Shown piece after piece: positions 7,714 through 14,155 of a stretch of 14,266 nucleotides of DNA. The stretch is from Planctomycetota bacterium (GTDB lineage Bacteria; Planctomycetota; Phycisphaerae; WQYP01). The stretch is taken from NCBI GenBank assembly GCA_021828925.1, contig JAJZCT010000018.1:1-14266 (forward strand), written 5' to 3'. The position numbers and the translations under genes are program-made. Every line of letters starts with the position of its first letter. Positions within the stretch are counted from its first letter, which is position 1. The notes under the pieces were generated by a model. It was not told where the DNA came from and made no database searches. It was given only the letters and a program-made list of their open reading frames with translations.

Positions 7714-9822
7714 TCAATGACCGAAAAAGCTCGGCAGGTCATTGAAGATTGTCACATATAAAAATATACCCGCAATCAATGTGATGCCCACAAGTTGAAT
7801 GGCCGTTTGCACCTTAACCGACAGAGGTCGCCCCCGAATTTTCTCAAGCAGCAGCATCACAAATAATCCACCATCCAATACCGGCAGGGGCAGGAAATTG
7901 ATAACCGCCAAATTGACGGAAATTAATCCCAGAAAATAAAGCAGCATCGTATTGCCCATGCTTTCGGATTCATAAAGGATCGGCACAATGCCGACCACGC
8001 CGTGCAATTCATGCGCCGGAACCGTACCGGAACCCAACCCGCGCAACGTGGAATACGTGCGCAAAATCCAATTCCAAGTGTGATTCAAACCCATGGCCAC
8101 CGCGCCATACACGGTGTGACTTTTTTGCACCCTCAGGGCCGGCAGCAGGGCTAAACCGATGCGATAATGATACTGCCGCAGAAAGTTCATCAGCGCCCCG
8201 CGCAACGGCAAGGTCACGGGATTGGATTTCCCGGCAAATGATATCTGAACCGTGTGCCCGTTGAATTTTTTGGCCAAGCCAAACAGATCATACCAGTTAT
8301 TGACCCTTTGCAGTTTGGATATCGGCGTTCCCACCGGTCCAATGGCAGACAGGGTAGATCCCGGCCTGATTCCCCGAGCAGCCATCGTATGCGACGCACT
8401 GCCGATTACCGGCGAAGCAAAATCCAATCCCATTGCCACGCCAAGAAATCCTTTGCCGGATTGGCGTTGCGGTGTGCAATTGAACGTTATTTGTTTTTTG
8501 CCGCGCAATACTTCCACGGCTATGTTTTGTCCCGCGTTTTCTTCAATACTTTTCCGGAACGAAGCAATATCCGGATTGGTCAGCGTGCCGATTCGCAATA
8601 TGACATCCCCGGCCTGCAAGCCGGCCTTGGCTGCGGCGCTTCCCGGCTCAACGGCGTCCAAAATAATGCGTGGATACAAGCCCAGAATCGGCGGCATGGC
8701 AGTAACCCAACTGCGCGGGAACAAGGTTGCTTTACCTGTGCTGTGATATATTTTTCCGTGCTTGGAACGAAGCGTAAAGTGCATTACCCGGCCATTGGAA
8801 GCCTGAATCACCGCATAAAGCTGCCCCCAGTCGTGTACCGCAACGCCGTCGCATGCCACAATGCGGCAGCCCGGCCTGAACGCCGCCTGATTGGGATCAA
8901 GCTTGACAAGCTTTTGAAAATTTGACTTTGACATGGGCGGAATATTCAACGATGGGGCGGAAGCCACACCGATGGCAAGCAAGCCACCCCCCGGAGGAAT
9001 GACCGCCTTGAGTGCGACATCACGAATCCGCTTGCTGCCGTTGGGATGGTATTGCAGGTGAATCGTCTGCCCCCGGCTGCTCAAAGCCGCCGCCATTTGT
9101 AAATCAGGAAACTCCAGAAAGCCGCGCGGTTTGCGGTGGTTAATGGAAATAATTTCATCGCCTACATGCAAGCCTGCCTTTTGTGCCGGGCTGTTGTACG
9201 CAACACTACCGATAATCGCAGGCTGCACTTCCAAGCCCAGACGAAAAACGATGGCAAATACAACAATGGCAAAAAGGATATTCATCGTTACGCCGGCGGA
9301 GATAATAATCATGCGTTGCCAGATGGGCTTTTTGCCAAACGATGCGGGGTCTTCGCTGACCTTTGCCGGATCCATATCATCCTGCCCCAACATGCGCACA
9401 TATCCGCCGAAGGGCAGCCACGCCAGGCGATAATCCGTTTCTCCCAGCAGCGGCTTTTTCACCATGTCAGCGGTGTCAACCGACGCGGTCGGGGCATCAG
9501 CTTTTGCCGGCCCGATTTCCACATCTCCAAATGAGAATCCCGCTCCTTTTCGCCAGCCGCATAACCGCGGACCAATGCCCACGGCAAAAACATCACAGCG
9601 AACGCCAAACGTCTTGGCCGCCAGAAAGTGCCCCAGTTCATGAAAGAAAATAACGGATCCGAAGCCGATCAGCACCAGAAGCGATTTCCACACACTTCCG
9701 GCAGCTGTGGCCAGGGAATAGGCCAGGACAAGCGGCAGGCCGACTGAAAAAAGCATCACGCGGCCGCGCTTAAGATTTCGTCGCAATCGGTGAGCTGTGA
9801 ATTGAATCTGTCGGGTTGTCAT
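7714..9822 (-). CDS. rseP: Site-2 zinc metalloprotease RseP with extra PDZ modules
   Basis: A 702-residue intramembrane protease of the RseP/RasP family, which cuts membrane-bound anti-sigma factors and signal-peptide remnants. The zinc motif HELGH is at residues 61-65 in the first core helix; the second active-site motif NFLPLPVLDG is at 642-651 with Asp650. GGYVRMLG (139-146) follows the first helix as usual. Between the catalytic halves lie up to four PDZ-like modules: about 200-275 (SPAQKAGLHVGDEIISI), 305-370 (degenerate, FRPGCRIVACDG), 385-452 (GSAAAKAGLQAGDVILRI) and 470-540 (degenerate, RGIRPGSTLSAIG). E. coli RseP has about 450 residues and two PDZ domains. The ATG overlaps the dxr stop (ATGA) and has GGAGG 7 nt upstream. 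A start at Met23 is possible but has less support. Confidence 0.95.
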   Translation of the reverse strand: MTTRQIQFTAHRLRRNLKRGRVMLFSVGLPLVLAYSLATAAGSVWKSLLVLIGFGSVIFFHELGHFLAAKTFGVRCDVFAVGIGPRLCGWRKGAGFSFGDVEIGPAKADAPTASVDTADMVKKPLLGETDYRLAWLPFGGYVRMLGQDDMDPAKVSEDPASFGKKPIWQRMIIISAGVTMNILFAIVVFAIVFRLGLEVQPAIIGSVAYNSPAQKAGLHVGDEIISINHRKPRGFLEFPDLQMAAALSSRGQTIHLQYHPNGSKRIRDVALKAVIPPGGGLLAIGVASAPSLNIPPMSKSNFQKLVKLDPNQAAFRPGCRIVACDGVAVHDWGQLYAVIQASNGRVMHFTLRSKHGKIYHSTGKATLFPRSWVTAMPPILGLYPRIILDAVEPGSAAAKAGLQAGDVILRIGTLTNPDIASFRKSIEENAGQNIAVEVLRGKKQITFNCTPQRQSGKGFLGVAMGLDFASPVIGSASHTMAARGIRPGSTLSAIGPVGTPISKLQRVNNWYDLFGLAKKFNGHTVQISFAGKSNPVTLPLRGALMNFLRQYHYRIGLALLPALRVQKSHTVYGAVAMGLNHTWNWILRTYSTLRGLGSGTVPAHELHGVVGIVPILYESESMGNTMLLYFLGLISVNLAVINFLPLPVLDGGLFVMLLLEKIRGRPLSVKVQTAIQLVGITLIAGIFLYVTIFNDLPSFFGH

Positions 9823-11024
9823 AGAGCCGCCTCCGCACGTGCCCAGGCATCCGCCGCCAATAAATCGGCAAGCTGCGGCCGGGCCACAAAACCGTGAGCA
9901 AGATGTTTCTTCAATACGTTGGATGTTATTGCAATAATGTTACCGAACTGAATTTTTCCATCACGGAAAAGGGCGTTGGCCGTTTCATTGGCGGCATTGG
10001 CCACAGCGCCGCTGGTTCCGCCGCGGCGAATAACTTCATAGCCGATTTCCAATGCCGGAAATCGGCCGTCCGGCTGTTCAAAGGTCATCTCTTTAATTTG
10101 GGTCCAATCCAGCCGGGAACTGCAACCCCGATGGCGTTGTGGGTGAGTAAGCGCATATTGGATGGCCGTTCGCATATCGGGTGTTCCAAGTTGTGCGATG
10201 ATGCTGCCATCCACAAATTCAATCATACTGTGAATAATCGACTGCGGATGGATCAGCACATCAATACTTTCCGCGGGCAGATTGAAAAGCCAATGTGCTT
10301 CAACAATTTCCAGCGCCTTATTCATCAACGTGGCGGAATCAATGGTTATCTTGGGTCCCATCCGCCAATTGGGATGATTTAACGCCTCATCGACTGTGGC
10401 TGTTTGCATCTCTTCAGCGGGCCAACTGCGGAATGGACCACCGCTGGCCGTAAGAATGATGCGGTCAATCTCCCGCGATTCGCCGGAACGAAGAGATTGA
10501 AATATGGCGGAATGTTCGGAATCCACCGGTAGTATTGTAGCTCCGTATTTCTCTGCCAGCGGCATAACCAGACAACCGGCTACCACAAGCGCCTCTTTAT
10601 TCGACAGGGCAATCCATTTACCGGCCTCGGCAGCCGCCAGTACCGGTGCTAAACCAGCCGCCCCTACCACCGAAGCCGCCACCACGGCCACATCATCCCG
10701 CCGGGCTAGTTCCGCTACCGCCGCATCACCGGTCAGTACTTGAATATCAGTATGGGCCAAAGCGGCTTTAAGTTCAGATAAATCGCCGGCTGATGCCGGC
10801 TGGCTCAAAATCACAACTTTCGGATTGAACTCCAACGCCTGCAGAGAAAGCTTCTGCCAGTTGGACGCAGCCGCAAGTCCGATAACTTCGAATGGCTGGC
10901 CCTGCCGGGCGAGATGCGCCATAACGTTAAGAGTGTTGGTACCAATCGAGCCTGTACTGCCAAGCACGGCAATGCCGCGGGGATGGTGATGCAACGCTGC
11001 CGCGGTCGAGGATTTTACGTTCAT
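9819..11024 (-). CDS. dxr: 1-deoxy-D-xylulose 5-phosphate reductoisomerase
   Basis: This 401-residue cytoplasmic enzyme converts DXP to MEP with NADPH, the committed step of the MEP isoprenoid pathway and the target of fosmidomycin. The NADPH motif GSTGSIG is at 22-28, SNKEAL at 141-146, the metal-binding DSEHSAIFQ at 168-176 (Asp168, Glu170), SGGPFR at 194-199, and NHPNWRMG with the following DSATLMNK at 216-236. Glu239 matches the third metal ligand (E. coli Glu231). The ATG at 11024 is chosen because AAGGAA sits 9 nt upstream; an in-frame GTG at 11042 would add six residues and lacks a Shine-Dalgarno site. The stop overlaps the rseP start, and the dxr-rseP order is common in bacteria, often beside cdsA/uppS, which are not in this window. 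Confidence 0.97.
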   Translation of the reverse strand: MNVKSSTAAALHHHPRGIAVLGSTGSIGTNTLNVMAHLARQGQPFEVIGLAAASNWQKLSLQALEFNPKVVILSQPASAGDLSELKAALAHTDIQVLTGDAAVAELARRDDVAVVAASVVGAAGLAPVLAAAEAGKWIALSNKEALVVAGCLVMPLAEKYGATILPVDSEHSAIFQSLRSGESREIDRIILTASGGPFRSWPAEEMQTATVDEALNHPNWRMGPKITIDSATLMNKALEIVEAHWLFNLPAESIDVLIHPQSIIHSMIEFVDGSIIAQLGTPDMRTAIQYALTHPQRHRGCSSRLDWTQIKEMTFEQPDGRFPALEIGYEVIRRGGTSGAVANAANETANALFRDGKIQFGNIIAITSNVLKKHLAHGFVARPQLADLLAADAWARAEAAL

Positions 11025-11033
11025 CAAAAGCAA

Positions 11034-11039
11034 TTCCTT
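11034..11039 (-). promoter_or_regulatory. Shine-Dalgarno site of dxr
   Basis: AAGGAA on the minus strand, 9 nt before ATG 11024. It lies inside the codons that a GTG start at 11042 would translate, so it favours the shorter protein. Confidence 0.6.
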
Positions 11040-11066
11040 CACGATCGGAAATCCGCCAATGTCGTG

Positions 11067-11095
11067 ATGATAGATTTAATAACGCTATTTGCCAA
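11067..11095 (-). promoter_or_regulatory. Sigma70-like promoter of dxr-rseP
   Basis: On the minus strand TTGGCA (11090-11095) is followed by exactly 17 bp and TATCAT (11067-11072). The start of transcription would fall near 11060, giving a leader of about 36 nt to the ATG at 11024. The position fits dxr and no other gene. Confidence 0.55.
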
Positions 11096-11127
11096 GGCCG
11101 CGGCTTCGCCGCATCGCGGTTTTGTGA

Positions 11128-11138
11128 CGGATGTTCCA
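11128..11138 (+). repeat. Candidate left terminal inverted repeat of the IS remnant
   Basis: CGGATGTTCCA, exactly complementary to 11741-11751 on the other side of the transposase pseudogene. Confidence 0.45.
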
Positions 11139-11260
11139 AGACAATTTTGTCGTTTCTCAATTTGTCAACAATGGCTTACATGCGTTTTTCACTTTTGCGT
11201 GTAGCCATTAAAATTCGCTGTTGCGTTTAATATTGTCCTTTATTTTTGATTTATTTGTGT

Positions 11261-11266
11261 TATACT
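11261..11266 (+). promoter_or_regulatory. Extended -10 element ahead of the transposase remnant
   Basis: TATACT preceded by TGT, giving the extended -10 form TGnTATACT, 10 bp before the ATG at 11276. No good -35 is seen at 16-18 bp. Any transcript would start next to the ATG. Confidence 0.3.
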
Positions 11267-11275
11267 GTGGCCACT

Positions 11276-11699
11276 ATGCACGTGGACGAAAGCCATTCCG
11301 GTCCTTATGTTCGCCGCCTCCTACGCGATTCCTTTCGCCAGGACGGCAAGGTCAAACACCGAACCATCGCCAATGTTTCCAGTTGCACCCCAGAAGAAAT
11401 CCAAGCCCTTAAGCTGGCCCTGCGACACAAAGGCGATCTGACAACGTTGGCATCACTACGAGATGCCACCTTGCATCAGGGCTTGTCATGCGGGGCCGTC
11501 TGGGTGGTCTACGATCTGGCTCTGCGCGACGGAATTGCGGTTCCACGGCAAGCCGCTGTGCAATTGCATCCCCCAGCCGCAGACATCGGTGCAGAGGTTT
11601 CTGGAAAAGGCCCAAGTCGTCCTGCCTGAAGCGCTTCCGCACCGTGGCGTTATTGTAGCCACCAGGAAGAAGCTGCCTGCAAGACGCAAAACCCGTTGA
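11276..11699 (+). pseudogene. IS1634-like transposase, internally deleted and frameshifted
   Basis: Residues 1-87 from ATG 11276 match the N-terminus of an IS1634-type (IS4 superfamily) transposase: DGKVKHRTIANVS, then PEEIQALKLALRHKGDL, then QGLSCGAVWVVYDLALRDGI. After about 11536 this frame becomes unrelated sequence and stops at 11629. In another frame, from about 11560 to the TGA at 11699, the C-terminal tail of the same family appears: QRFLEKAQVVLPEALPHRGV, then ATRKKLPARRKTR. The DDE catalytic middle of some 400 residues is missing, so no active transposase can be made. The family call is from memory of conserved N- and C-terminal motifs. Confidence 0.75.
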
Positions 11700-11740
11700 T
11701 TTTACTGCGCATTATCGCACTGCGAAGCAGCGGATTATGC

Positions 11741-11751
11741 TGGAACATCCG
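11741..11751 (+). repeat. Candidate right terminal inverted repeat of the IS remnant
   Basis: TGGAACATCCG, the exact reverse complement of 11128-11138. It ends 2 bp before the antitoxin stop codon (11754). Confidence 0.45.
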
Positions 11752-11753
11752 AT

Positions 11754-12146
11754 TTAATGCTGGCGTGCGGTTGCTCGCTCCGCTTTGGTCAGCGCATTAT
11801 CCAACTTGTCAATGGTCGCTACACTGGGCGTAATTTTCCCTTTTTCAATGCGATTGAGGGTTTCAGCACGGATGCCGGCACGTTTGGCCAGTTCCGCCTG
11901 CGACAGTTGGGCCGCCCAGCGGCGTGTAATCAACTTTCGCGCCAGGCCCGCACGCAGGCTTTCAAGTGCCGGGTAATTACCGTTCGGCAGCTTGGCCGGC
12001 ATAGCCGGCAATGGCACGTCGCCAATAACGCCTGACCCCTTCGGGCGCGTATCACTGTAATTTTCCACCAGTCGGTCGTATTCCCGCCTCTCCAGTATCA
12101 CAAAATCCTTACCGGCCAGGTGAAGTGTTTGTAAGCTTGCCGACAT
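11754..12146 (-). CDS. XRE-family HTH antitoxin of a type II toxin-antitoxin pair
   Basis: A 130-residue protein. The N-terminal part (AGKDFVILERREYDRLVE, 11-28) resembles the short dimerising segment found at the start of many antitoxins. A linker rich in Gly and Pro follows. Residues about 69-122 form a Cro/C1-type helix-turn-helix with LSQAELAKRAGIRAETLNRI and then EKGKITPSVATIDKL, the standard XRE recognition pattern. It should neutralise the RelE-like toxin encoded just upstream and repress the shared promoter. The ATG is 3 bp after the toxin stop, with GAGGAT 6 nt upstream inside the toxin's last codons, so translation is coupled. Its stop lies almost against the end of the IS remnant, and the last few residues could have been altered by that insertion. 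Confidence 0.85.
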   Translation of the reverse strand: MSASLQTLHLAGKDFVILERREYDRLVENYSDTRPKGSGVIGDVPLPAMPAKLPNGNYPALESLRAGLARKLITRRWAAQLSQAELAKRAGIRAETLNRIEKGKITPSVATIDKLDNALTKAERATARQH

Positions 12147-12149
12147 AAT

Positions 12150-12407
12150 TCAATCCTCGTAAAACCCATCCCGGTGGCCAACTTTCTCAATAATCACCAC
12201 GTTGCCTTGAACGTGGAATTGCACCCGGTAATCCCCGGTGCGAATACGGTAGTGCCCCGCCAGCCGGCCCCGCAATGGCTTGGCGCCACTGACAGCAGGC
12301 CAGGAATGCAGCCGTTCCACGATAACCAGCACACGCCCATACATCGGCTCGTTTAGCCGGTCAACCTGGGCTTGGGCTTCCGGCGTAATCTCCACGGTTA
12401 CCGACAT
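12150..12407 (-). CDS. RelE/ParE-type toxin
   Basis: An 85-residue protein with the normal length and pattern of the RelE superfamily. The core KPLRGRLAGHYRIRTGDYRV (about 43-62) and the end VIIEKVGHRDGFYED (71-85) match the family's L-x-G-x-(y/W)-R-(i/l)-R-x-G-D-Y-R and v-x-x-(i/v)-x-H-R-x-x-(v/f)-Y blocks. Known RelE members cut mRNA on the ribosome, while ParE members act on gyrase; the basic residues Arg54, Arg56, Arg61 and the His78/Arg79/Tyr83 end fit a RelE-like ribonuclease better. The toxin is first and the antitoxin second, the reverse of classical relBE. There is no convincing Shine-Dalgarno site; the promoter suggests a nearly leaderless mRNA. Confidence 0.88.
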   Translation of the reverse strand: MSVTVEITPEAQAQVDRLNEPMYGRVLVIVERLHSWPAVSGAKPLRGRLAGHYRIRTGDYRVQFHVQGNVVIIEKVGHRDGFYED

Positions 12408-12415
12408 GCCTGTTG

Positions 12416-12444
12416 ATATTATGAGAGACAGCGTGGAAAGTCAA
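12416..12444 (-). promoter_or_regulatory. Strong sigma70-like promoter of the toxin-antitoxin operon
   Basis: On the minus strand TTGACT (12439-12444), a 17-bp spacer and TAATAT (12416-12421). Transcription should start 6-8 nt downstream, around 12408-12410, so the mRNA would have at most 2-3 nt before the toxin ATG at 12407. Confidence 0.7.
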
Positions 12445-12453
12445 GAATCTTGA
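12441..12453. promoter_or_regulatory. Palindromic operator candidate at the toxin-antitoxin promoter
   Basis: TCAAGA-A-TCTTGA is a perfect 6-bp inverted repeat around one base. It overlaps the -35 box of the toxin-antitoxin promoter. An XRE antitoxin dimer bound here would block RNA polymerase, the usual autoregulation of such operons. Binding is inferred from position and symmetry. Confidence 0.55.
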
Positions 12454-12461
12454 TCCGCCTT

Positions 12462-12731
12462 TTAGTGGCCAGCCTCCAACAAGGCCACAATGGCCCGGCG
12501 AATCGGCTCCGGCAGTTTCGGCCAGGCCCGGATAAGGTCGGCAAGCCGGTTATCCCGCAGCGCCGCGTCCAAGTGGGCGTCCAAGTGGGATTTTGGACGT
12601 GCGGAAAAGCCTTGATTTTGGCTTGGATTCTCATGTGGACGCCTAGATTCAGGTTCTAGTGTTCAAACGACTTCGCGACGTAACGATTCAGCAATTGCGG
12701 CAATGGCCCATTTGGCCGGCAAGTAGTTGTG
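12462..12731 (-). pseudogene. Coding remnant, probably the tail of a lost mobile-element or orphan gene
   Basis: One minus-strand frame reads like protein but has no ATG and is broken by a TGA at 12663-12665 and bounded upstream by another at 12732-12734. The piece nearest the toxin (12462-12662) ends NRLADLIRAWPKLPEPIRRA then IVALLEAGH and a TAA. This ending resembles a short C-terminal tail I associate with planctomycete integrase-neighbourhood or hypothetical proteins. The upstream piece reads KWAIAAIAESLRREVV. The identity of the parent gene is not certain. Other open frames over this stretch, about 70 residues on both strands, look like shadows. Confidence 0.45.
12565..12588 (+). repeat. 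Perfect 12-bp tandem duplication
   Basis: GCGTCCAAGTGG occurs twice in direct succession. In the minus-strand coding remnant it encodes HLDAHLDA, an in-frame duplication of four residues, showing slippage or duplication in a decaying coding stretch. Confidence 0.9.
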
Positions 12732-12745
12732 TCATGGTACGTCCT

Positions 12746-13435
12746 TTATCTATGGGTGATTTTCAGCAGCGCCGCCGCCAGCGCTTTATTATTTTCATCC
12801 GATGAGCATAACAGCCGGCGAATAAGATCGGCAACATCTTCGGCGGTATCCACATCGGAAATCGGCGCGGTGTCCGCTAACTTCAGGCCGGCCTGGCGGG
12901 CTATGTCCTGAGTTTGTCTGCACACTTCGTCGGTTCCCCAGTTGATCCCGTTTAAAAGAACTTTCGCCCGGGCATGTAAGCCAAGCAGCACATAACCGCC
13001 GTCAAAAGCGGGCACCATAACGGCATCATGATTTAACAGATTCTCTCTGGCGAAGTCTAAATGATGGCGAGATAATTCCGGCGCATCAGCCCCGATAAAA
13101 ATAGTGGCAGACCGCTCTTCCGGTGCAGCATATGCAACAACATTCTGCAACCGATCACCCAGATCACCCGCGGATTGCGGCTGGAGAGTCCAGGCGTTCC
13201 AGGTATCCCATAAGTGCGGTTTATCCGGTGGATCAAAGGCGAGAATCAAACGAATATCCGGGCCGGTTTGTTGCCAGCTTTCCGCCAGAGCTCGAGCGCG
13301 GCTTAAAAAGCAGCGATAAATATCACCGGCCTGATCCGGTGAGAAGTCTTTTTGTAAACGCGTTTTCACATAACCCGCACGCGGTGCTTTGGCCACCAAC
13401 GCCAGATTTATATGCAGATATTCAGATGTGTTCAT
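12746..13435 (-). CDS. TIGR04282 / DUF2064 transferase (CofC-like nucleotidyltransferase fold)
   Basis: A 229-residue cytoplasmic protein of the GT-A-like CofC fold, the family named rSAM/selenodomain-associated transferase 1. Motifs in order: LALVAKAPRAGYVKTRL (11-27, the family K-x-P-x-x-G-x-V-K-T-R-L), DLGDRL (91-96), IGADAPEL (114-121, normally G-(T/S)-D-x-P-x-L), PAFDGGYVLLGL (142-153), INWGTDEV (164-171) and ISDVDTAEDV (192-201). All family positions are present, so it looks functional. The frame stays open to 13522, but the ATG at 13435 begins just before the first conserved strand and overlaps the upstream stop as ATGA. GGAGGAG lies 11 nt before it. Its usual partner TIGR04283 is directly upstream but damaged. 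In other genomes the pair occurs in arsenosugar-type radical-SAM clusters; the substrate is not settled. Confidence 0.88.
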   Translation of the reverse strand: MNTSEYLHINLALVAKAPRAGYVKTRLQKDFSPDQAGDIYRCFLSRARALAESWQQTGPDIRLILAFDPPDKPHLWDTWNAWTLQPQSAGDLGDRLQNVVAYAAPEERSATIFIGADAPELSRHHLDFARENLLNHDAVMVPAFDGGYVLLGLHARAKVLLNGINWGTDEVCRQTQDIARQAGLKLADTAPISDVDTAEDVADLIRRLLCSSDENNKALAAALLKITHR

Positions 13436-14052
13436 ATTGCTACCGGCTCCTCCGCCAAGGGTTTCGCGATCACCGCGTGCGATTCCGCCCGAATGATGAG
13501 ATAGTTTATGGCCGTGAACCAATTCCGTACACTGGCCGCAATAACCCCTTGCCGCCAGTGTCGATTGCTGATGCGCACGGGGTAATTGACGTAAAGCGGC
13601 GGAGTTATGGACCTGAATCGGAGGGATAATTCAAAGTCTTCTAATCGGTTTTGCTGGGGGAATTCGCCAGCGGCGGCTAACGCGTCCACGCCGAAAAACA
13701 TAGCCTGATCACCATAAGGCATATACAAGCGACTGGCGCGGAAGCGATTACCGAACTCGATAACCCGGAATTTCCACTGTGTGGACATAATACGATGTCC
13801 CATGGCCCCCCACTGCCGCCGCGGATTAATACCCAGATGCGCCATCAGAGCATGTCTGCTGCCGGCGGTAAACTCCATATCCGCGTGAGCGATCAAAATG
13901 ACATCCGGAGCAACAAGGGCTTGATTCAGCAAATATGAAACGCCGGCGGCAATAGCCCTCCCACGGTGCGGTTTAGCAGAACGGATCAATTCCGCACCAG
14001 AGCGTCCGACGACGGCCGAAGTATCCGGAGAATTATCAGCATTGACCACCAC
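13432..14052 (-). CDS. TIGR04283 family 2 glycosyltransferase, N-terminally truncated (probable pseudogene)
   Basis: The 206 residues from GTG 14052 match TIGR04283 (rSAM/selenodomain-associated transferase 2). VVNADNSPDTS stands where the family has VVDGGSTDGT; then come HRGRAIAAG (29-37), VILIAHADMEF (the HAD metal motif, about 51-61), PYGDQAMFF and LEDFELSLRFR. The C-terminal part is complete and overlaps the next gene as ATGA. The first strand with its S-(i/v)-I-I-P-x-x-N-E motif is missing. The frame continues upstream only to a TAA at 14122-14124, with no better start codon and no such motif in any frame. GGGGA lies 7 nt before the GTG, so a protein could still be made. Loss of the donor-binding first strand makes activity doubtful. 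The break at about 14095-14121 fits insertion of, or recombination with, the element at the right edge. Confidence 0.75.
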   Translation of the reverse strand: MVVNADNSPDTSAVVGRSGAELIRSAKPHRGRAIAAGVSYLLNQALVAPDVILIAHADMEFTAGSRHALMAHLGINPRRQWGAMGHRIMSTQWKFRVIEFGNRFRASRLYMPYGDQAMFFGVDALAAAGEFPQQNRLEDFELSLRFRSITPPLYVNYPVRISNRHWRQGVIAASVRNWFTAINYLIIRAESHAVIAKPLAEEPVAI

Positions 14053-14155
14053 AACAGTATCCCCGGCAGCGGAAAAATCGGCTAACCTGACTTCCCCCTG
14101 TGATGAGCAAAAGTCCTTGATTTACGGCCTTTCCGCAGTAATGCACTTGCTACAT

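Larger units (their letters stand above)
11128..11751 (+). mobile_element. Degraded IS1634-like insertion sequence remnant
   Basis: The stretch contains a transposase pseudogene (11276-11699) and is bracketed by an 11-bp perfect inverted repeat: CGGATGTTCCA at 11128-11138 and TGGAACATCCG at 11741-11751. I take these as candidate ends. The total would be about 620 bp, far shorter than an intact IS of this family, in line with a large internal deletion. No clear target-site duplication is visible outside the repeats, so the boundaries are inferred. The element lies between the dxr promoter and the antitoxin stop codon. Confidence 0.5.

Noticed and set aside
8252..8925. Two overlapping plus-strand open frames of 164 and 223 codons
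   Set aside because: They are opposite the rseP PDZ region, in which the minus strand has clear family motifs; the antisense products show none.
9894..10382. 162-codon plus-strand open frame
   Set aside because: Antisense to the conserved NHPNW/DSATLMNK region of dxr; no Shine-Dalgarno site and no domain.
11098..11114. GCGGC-TTC-GCCGC hairpin upstream of the dxr promoter
   Set aside because: No T-run follows on either strand and no gene ends there, so a terminator is not supported.
13436..13522. 29-residue N-terminal extension of the TIGR04282 protein
   Set aside because: It overlaps the upstream gene in another frame, is not family-like, and ATG 13435 gives the common ATGA overlap with the family strand right after it.
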